The notes under the pieces: generated by a model | What the model saw: the letters and a program-made list of their open reading frames with translations, nothing else | Told to the model about the DNA's origin: nothing | The model's database searches: none | Translations under genes and position numbers: made by a program | Assembly (NCBI RefSeq): GCF_001754075.1 | Contig: NZ_MIEH01000018.1 | Coordinates: forward strand, 372,001-436,000 | DNA: 64,000 nucleotides | Direction of reading: 5' to 3' | Origin: Merdimonas faecis | GTDB taxonomy: Bacteria; Bacillota; Clostridia; Lachnospirales; Lachnospiraceae | Shown: positions 61,106-64,000 of the stretch, piece after piece | Position numbering within the stretch: the first letter of the stretch is position 1 | Layout: every line of letters begins with the position of its first letter

Positions 61106-62269
61106 TTATTTGATCACGCGTACTTTCAGTACATCCTTTACCGCTCTTAACTCTTCTACGGCTTCCAGTGTAATCTCTGAATCAATATCGATCATCGTGT
61201 AGGCATAGCCGCCTTTGCTTTTATTGGAAAGATCCGCAATATTAATATTATCCTCTGCAAGGATCTTGGTAAACTGTCCCAGCATGTTTGGAATATTGTG
61301 GTGTAGAAGAAGGATTCTGATATTTTTCCCCTTAAGCCCCATATCACAGTCCGGATAATTCACGGAGTTTTTAATATTTCCATGCTCCAGGTAATTGCGT
61401 ATCTGTCTTGCGGCCATACGGGCACAATTATCTTCTGATTCCTCGGTAGACGCTCCCAGATGCGGGATTACAATAGCTCCTTTGACTCCTGCGATCACCG
61501 GTGTGGGAAAGTCTGTCACATAATGCTTTACCTGTCCGGACACCAGAGCATCGATCACAGCTTCTTCCTCTACCAGCACATCCCGTGCAAAATTCAAAAG
61601 AACAACACCCTTTTTCATCAGGCTGATAGCATTGCCGTCGATCATACCTTTTGTGCTCTCATTGGCCGGAACGTGAATGGTAATATAATCACATTCCTTA
61701 TATATTTCATCTGCCGTCTTGGCATGGTGAATACTGCGGTTCAGCCTCCAGGCTGAATCAACAGACACAAAGGGGTCAAAGCCATAGACATCCATTCCTA
61801 AGCTGACAGCCGCATTTGCTACCAGAACGCCAATGGCGCCAAGACCGATGACTCCCAGCTTCTTTCCTTCCAGCTCACAGCCCGCAAAGGCTTTCTTTGC
61901 CTTTTCTGTATCCTTTGCAATGTTTCCGTCCTCTTCATTTTCCTGGACCCAGTTGATCCCGCCGATAATATCCCGGGAGGCAAGGAGCATTCCGGCGATC
62001 ACCAGCTCCTTGACGCCGTTTGCATTGGCTCCTGGCGTATTAAAGACTACGATTCCTTTCTCCGCACATCGGTCCAGCGGGATATTATTGACCCCGGCGC
62101 CCGCTCTTGCTACTGCTTTTAATTTATTTCCAAATTCCATCTCATGCATGGCAGCGCTCCTTACCAGGATCGCGTCTGCTTCTTCCGCACGGCTTACCGG
62201 CGCATATTCTTCCGTAAATTCCCGGATTCCTTCTTCTGAGATCTGATTTAAACAATGATACTGATACAT
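61106..62269 (-). CDS. serA: D-3-phosphoglycerate dehydrogenase
   Basis: First step of serine synthesis. The 387-residue protein has the N-terminal substrate region ILVRSAAMHEMEF, the NAD motif LGVIGLGAIGVLVANAA, the arginine in LLNFARDVLV, the glutamate in GASTEESEDNCA with its active-site histidine in PHLGAST, and a C-terminal ACT domain (MIDIDSEITLEAVEEL) that allows serine feedback. Translated 2 bp after serC, so a serC-serA operon. Confidence 0.95.
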   Translation of the reverse strand: MYQYHCLNQISEEGIREFTEEYAPVSRAEEADAILVRSAAMHEMEFGNKLKAVARAGAGVNNIPLDRCAEKGIVVFNTPGANANGVKELVIAGMLLASRDIIGGINWVQENEEDGNIAKDTEKAKKAFAGCELEGKKLGVIGLGAIGVLVANAAVSLGMDVYGFDPFVSVDSAWRLNRSIHHAKTADEIYKECDYITIHVPANESTKGMIDGNAISLMKKGVVLLNFARDVLVEEEAVIDALVSGQVKHYVTDFPTPVIAGVKGAIVIPHLGASTEESEDNCARMAARQIRNYLEHGNIKNSVNYPDCDMGLKGKNIRILLLHHNIPNMLGQFTKILAEDNINIADLSNKSKGGYAYTMIDIDSEITLEAVEELRAVKDVLKVRVIK

Positions 62270-62271
62270 GG

Positions 62272-63357
62272 CTATCGATTCTCCTCTTCAAATTTTTGCA
62301 TAAATTCCGTCAGTGCTTTTACACCGGAGATCGGCATAGCATTGTAGATACTTGCGCGCATCCCACCCACCGTACGATGGCCTTTCAAATTAACAAATCC
62401 GGCCCCTGCAGCTTCTCTGATAAACCTGGCATCCAGTTCCCTGTCCCCCGTCACAAAGGGTACATTCATCAGAGAACGGTCTTCCGGAACCACGGTTCCC
62501 CTGAACATACTGCTCTGATCCAGGTAGTCATAAAGAATCTGTGCCTTCTTTTCATTATGCGCTTTCATGGCTGTCAGGCCTCCCTGCTTCTTAAGCCACT
62601 TAAAGACCTTGCCACAGATATAGATTCCGTACGCCGGCGGAGTATTATAAAGAGATCCTGCATCTGCATGTGTTTTGTACTGCATCATTGTGGGGGTTCC
62701 TGGAAGTACATCTTCTGTGATCAGATCCTCCCGGATGATCACGATTACCACGCCTGCAGGGCCGATATTTTTCTGGACGCCGCCGTATATGATGCCATAT
62801 TTGCTCACATCCACCGGTTCCGAAAGGAAACAGGAGGATACGTCCGCCACCAGGGTTTTTCCCTTGGTATTGGGAAGTTCTTTGAACTTTGTTCCATATA
62901 TCGTATTATTTTCACAGATATATACATAATCTGCATCCTTAGATACCGGGAGATCTGAACAGTCGGGAATATAGGAAAATGTCCGGTCCTCCGAGGAGGC
63001 GATCACATTTGCTTTCCCGTACTTTCCCGCCTCTTTCCAGGCCTTCTTTGACCACTGTCCGGTCAGGATAAAGTCTGCTGTCCGGTTTTTCATCAGATTC
63101 ATCGGGATCATGGCAAACTGAAGAGAAGCCCCTCCCTGCAGAAATAGAACCTTATAATTCTCCGGAATGTTCATCAGCTCACGTAAGTCCGCCTCCGCGG
63201 TATCAAGAATCTGCTGGAACGATTCTGACCGGTGACTCATCTCCATCACGGACATACCGGTTCCCTGATAGTCTAACATCTCGTCTGCTGCTTCCTGTAA
63301 CACTGCCTCCGGCAAAACTGCCGGACCCGCTGAAAAATTGTACACTCTGCTCATCAT
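62272..63357 (-). CDS. serC: Phosphoserine aminotransferase
   Basis: PLP enzyme for the second step of serine synthesis. The 361-residue protein begins YNFSAGPAVLPEAVL, a SerC signature, and has DVSSCFLSEPVDVSKY with the PLP aspartate and GGVQKNIGPAGV with the Schiff-base lysine. Start is ATG 63357 or the next ATG at 63354; AGGAACG precedes both. It is before serA with a 2-bp gap; serine output feeds the one-carbon genes elsewhere in this window. Confidence 0.96.
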   Translation of the reverse strand: MMSRVYNFSAGPAVLPEAVLQEAADEMLDYQGTGMSVMEMSHRSESFQQILDTAEADLRELMNIPENYKVLFLQGGASLQFAMIPMNLMKNRTADFILTGQWSKKAWKEAGKYGKANVIASSEDRTFSYIPDCSDLPVSKDADYVYICENNTIYGTKFKELPNTKGKTLVADVSSCFLSEPVDVSKYGIIYGGVQKNIGPAGVVIVIIREDLITEDVLPGTPTMMQYKTHADAGSLYNTPPAYGIYICGKVFKWLKKQGGLTAMKAHNEKKAQILYDYLDQSSMFRGTVVPEDRSLMNVPFVTGDRELDARFIREAAGAGFVNLKGHRTVGGMRASIYNAMPISGVKALTEFMQKFEEENR

Positions 63358-63409
63358 CGTTCCTGCCTTTCTGCAATTGTTTTATGCTGTTCCTTTTTTT
63401 GCCGGACGC

Positions 63410-64000
63410 TTATGCGTCTGCCTCTTTTTCATTCAGATCCTTTTCATCAAAGGCCTCGCTGATCGCAGCGCCGGGCGCTACCATCGGCCATACCTTATCA
63501 TCACTGTCGATCTGACAGTCGATCACCACCGGCCCGTTCATAGAAAGCGCCTTTGCAAACGCTTCTTTAAACTCTTCTCTTGTGGATACACGTATTCCGG
63601 CTGCACCCATGGCTTCTGCAAGTTTTACAAAATCCACAGAATCGTTCAGCACCGTTGCGGAATACCGGCCGCCATAGAAAAGGTTCTGCCACTGGCGCAC
63701 CATGCCCAGCACGTGATTGTTGACCACGACCTGAATAACCGGAATCTGGTAGCGGGCCGCTGTTGCGATTTCATTCATGTTCATACGGAAGCACCCGTCT
63801 CCTGCAATGTTTACGACTGTTTTTTCCGGGCGTCCCGTCTTGGCGCCAAGGGCCGCGCCCAGGCCATATCCCATAGTTCCAAGTCCGCCTGATGTCAGAA
63901 GTGTTCTTGGCTTTGTATATTTATAATACTGAGCCGCCCACATCTGATGCTGCCCCACCTCGGTCACGATCAGGGCGTCACCTTTTGTCTGGCGATAGAT
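63410..64000 (-). CDS. ilvB: Acetolactate synthase large subunit (C-terminal part, cut by window edge)
   Basis: Thiamine diphosphate enzyme of branched-chain amino acid synthesis. About 196 C-terminal residues are visible: GQHQMWAAQYYKYTKPRTLL, GGLGTMGYGLGAALGAK and the ThDP motif GDGCFRMNMNE..VVVNN, followed by a tail rich in acidic and lysine residues. The frame is open to the window edge, so the N-terminal two thirds lie outside. The anabolic form is likely from MGYGLGAA and its position before serC; the regulatory subunit is not visible. Confidence 0.92.
   Translation of the reverse strand: MYRQTKGDALIVTEVGQHQMWAAQYYKYTKPRTLLTSGGLGTMGYGLGAALGAKTGRPEKTVVNIAGDGCFRMNMNEIATAARYQIPVIQVVVNNHVLGMVRQWQNLFYGGRYSATVLNDSVDFVKLAEAMGAAGIRVSTREEFKEAFAKALSMNGPVVIDCQIDSDDKVWPMVAPGAAISEAFDEKDLNEKEADA

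Noticed and set aside
63404-63420. GACGC...GCGTC hairpin over the acetolactate synthase stop codon as a terminator
   Set aside because: On the minus strand it is followed by an A run and not a T run, so it does not fit an intrinsic terminator of that gene.
1-64000. CRISPR arrays, insertion sequences, prophage or conjugative genes
   Set aside because: No regularly spaced repeats, transposase with a catalytic core, integrase or phage structural genes were seen; only the Rpn remnant and one palindromic repeat hint at mobility.

Overview
The window is chromosomal core DNA from an anaerobic, low-to-mid GC Firmicute, most likely a spore-forming gut Lachnospiraceae (Clostridia). The evidence is the gene order smc-rnc-acpP-plsX-rpmF-yceD-ackA-pta, the sporulation coat ATPase gene spoIVA, a 2-hydroxyacyl-CoA dehydratase-activase fusion, formate-tetrahydrofolate ligase, purple consensus-like AGGAGG ribosome binding sites, and TTGACA/TATAAT promoters. 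No prophage, insertion sequence or CRISPR array is visible. Most genes lie on the minus strand.

Layout. 1-7150: smc (cut by the window edge), rnc, acpP, plsX, rpmF, yceD, then the acetate kinase/phosphotransacetylase pair, with a perfect 22-bp palindrome between plsX and rpmF. 7269-15053: mgtE, divergent tmcAL, degV, a WalJ-like hydrolase, coaE and polA. 15068-18943: a one-carbon module (formate channel, folD, fchA, fhs). 19079-23702: tRNA-Leu(CAA), a TrmB-like regulator coupled to lysA, pyruvate kinase and a rhomboid-like zinc-ribbon membrane protein. 23939-28225: a 1428-residue double activase/dehydratase protein. 28286-29858: an Rpn-nuclease remnant and a membrane-anchored MerR regulator with a textbook 19-bp-spacer operator.

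29869-35800 is a molybdenum locus: a predicted molybdenum cofactor (Moco) riboswitch with a mutually exclusive antiterminator/terminator precedes a MoeA-like gene, moaA, a MOSC-MogA fusion and modABC, so cofactor synthesis and molybdate import probably share one feedback control. 35817-37349 is a small defence/addiction island: a MntA/HepT-like pair, a PH-domain protein, and a type I toxin (31 residues) with a convergent antisense RNA. 37425-39207 holds a NifU-like scaffold next to a GGGtGRT-motif protein, a conserved but uncharacterised pair.

39352-50198: a GNAT-membrane-DUF3298 fusion, cinA, pgsA, rimO, rpoZ, gmk, yicC, divergent rqcH, a DUF815 AAA ATPase and pheA. 50393-53716: nitroreductase, pyrB, pyrI, RNase P RNA, rnhA and a MoaB/MogA protein. 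53805-59708: spoIVA downstream of gpsA, plsY, der and a DUF512 radical-SAM gene; the spoIVA ribosome binding site is locked in a hairpin that only read-through transcripts would contain. 59847-64000: a long divergent PRPP synthetase, serA, serC and the C-terminal part of acetolactate synthase.

The strongest candidates for little-described biology are the NifU-like/GGGtGRT pair, the spoIVA read-through silencing hairpin, the Moco-riboswitch operon with a cysteine-tailed MoeA-like protein, and the type I toxin locus. All functional statements come from reading motifs and context; no database search was run.
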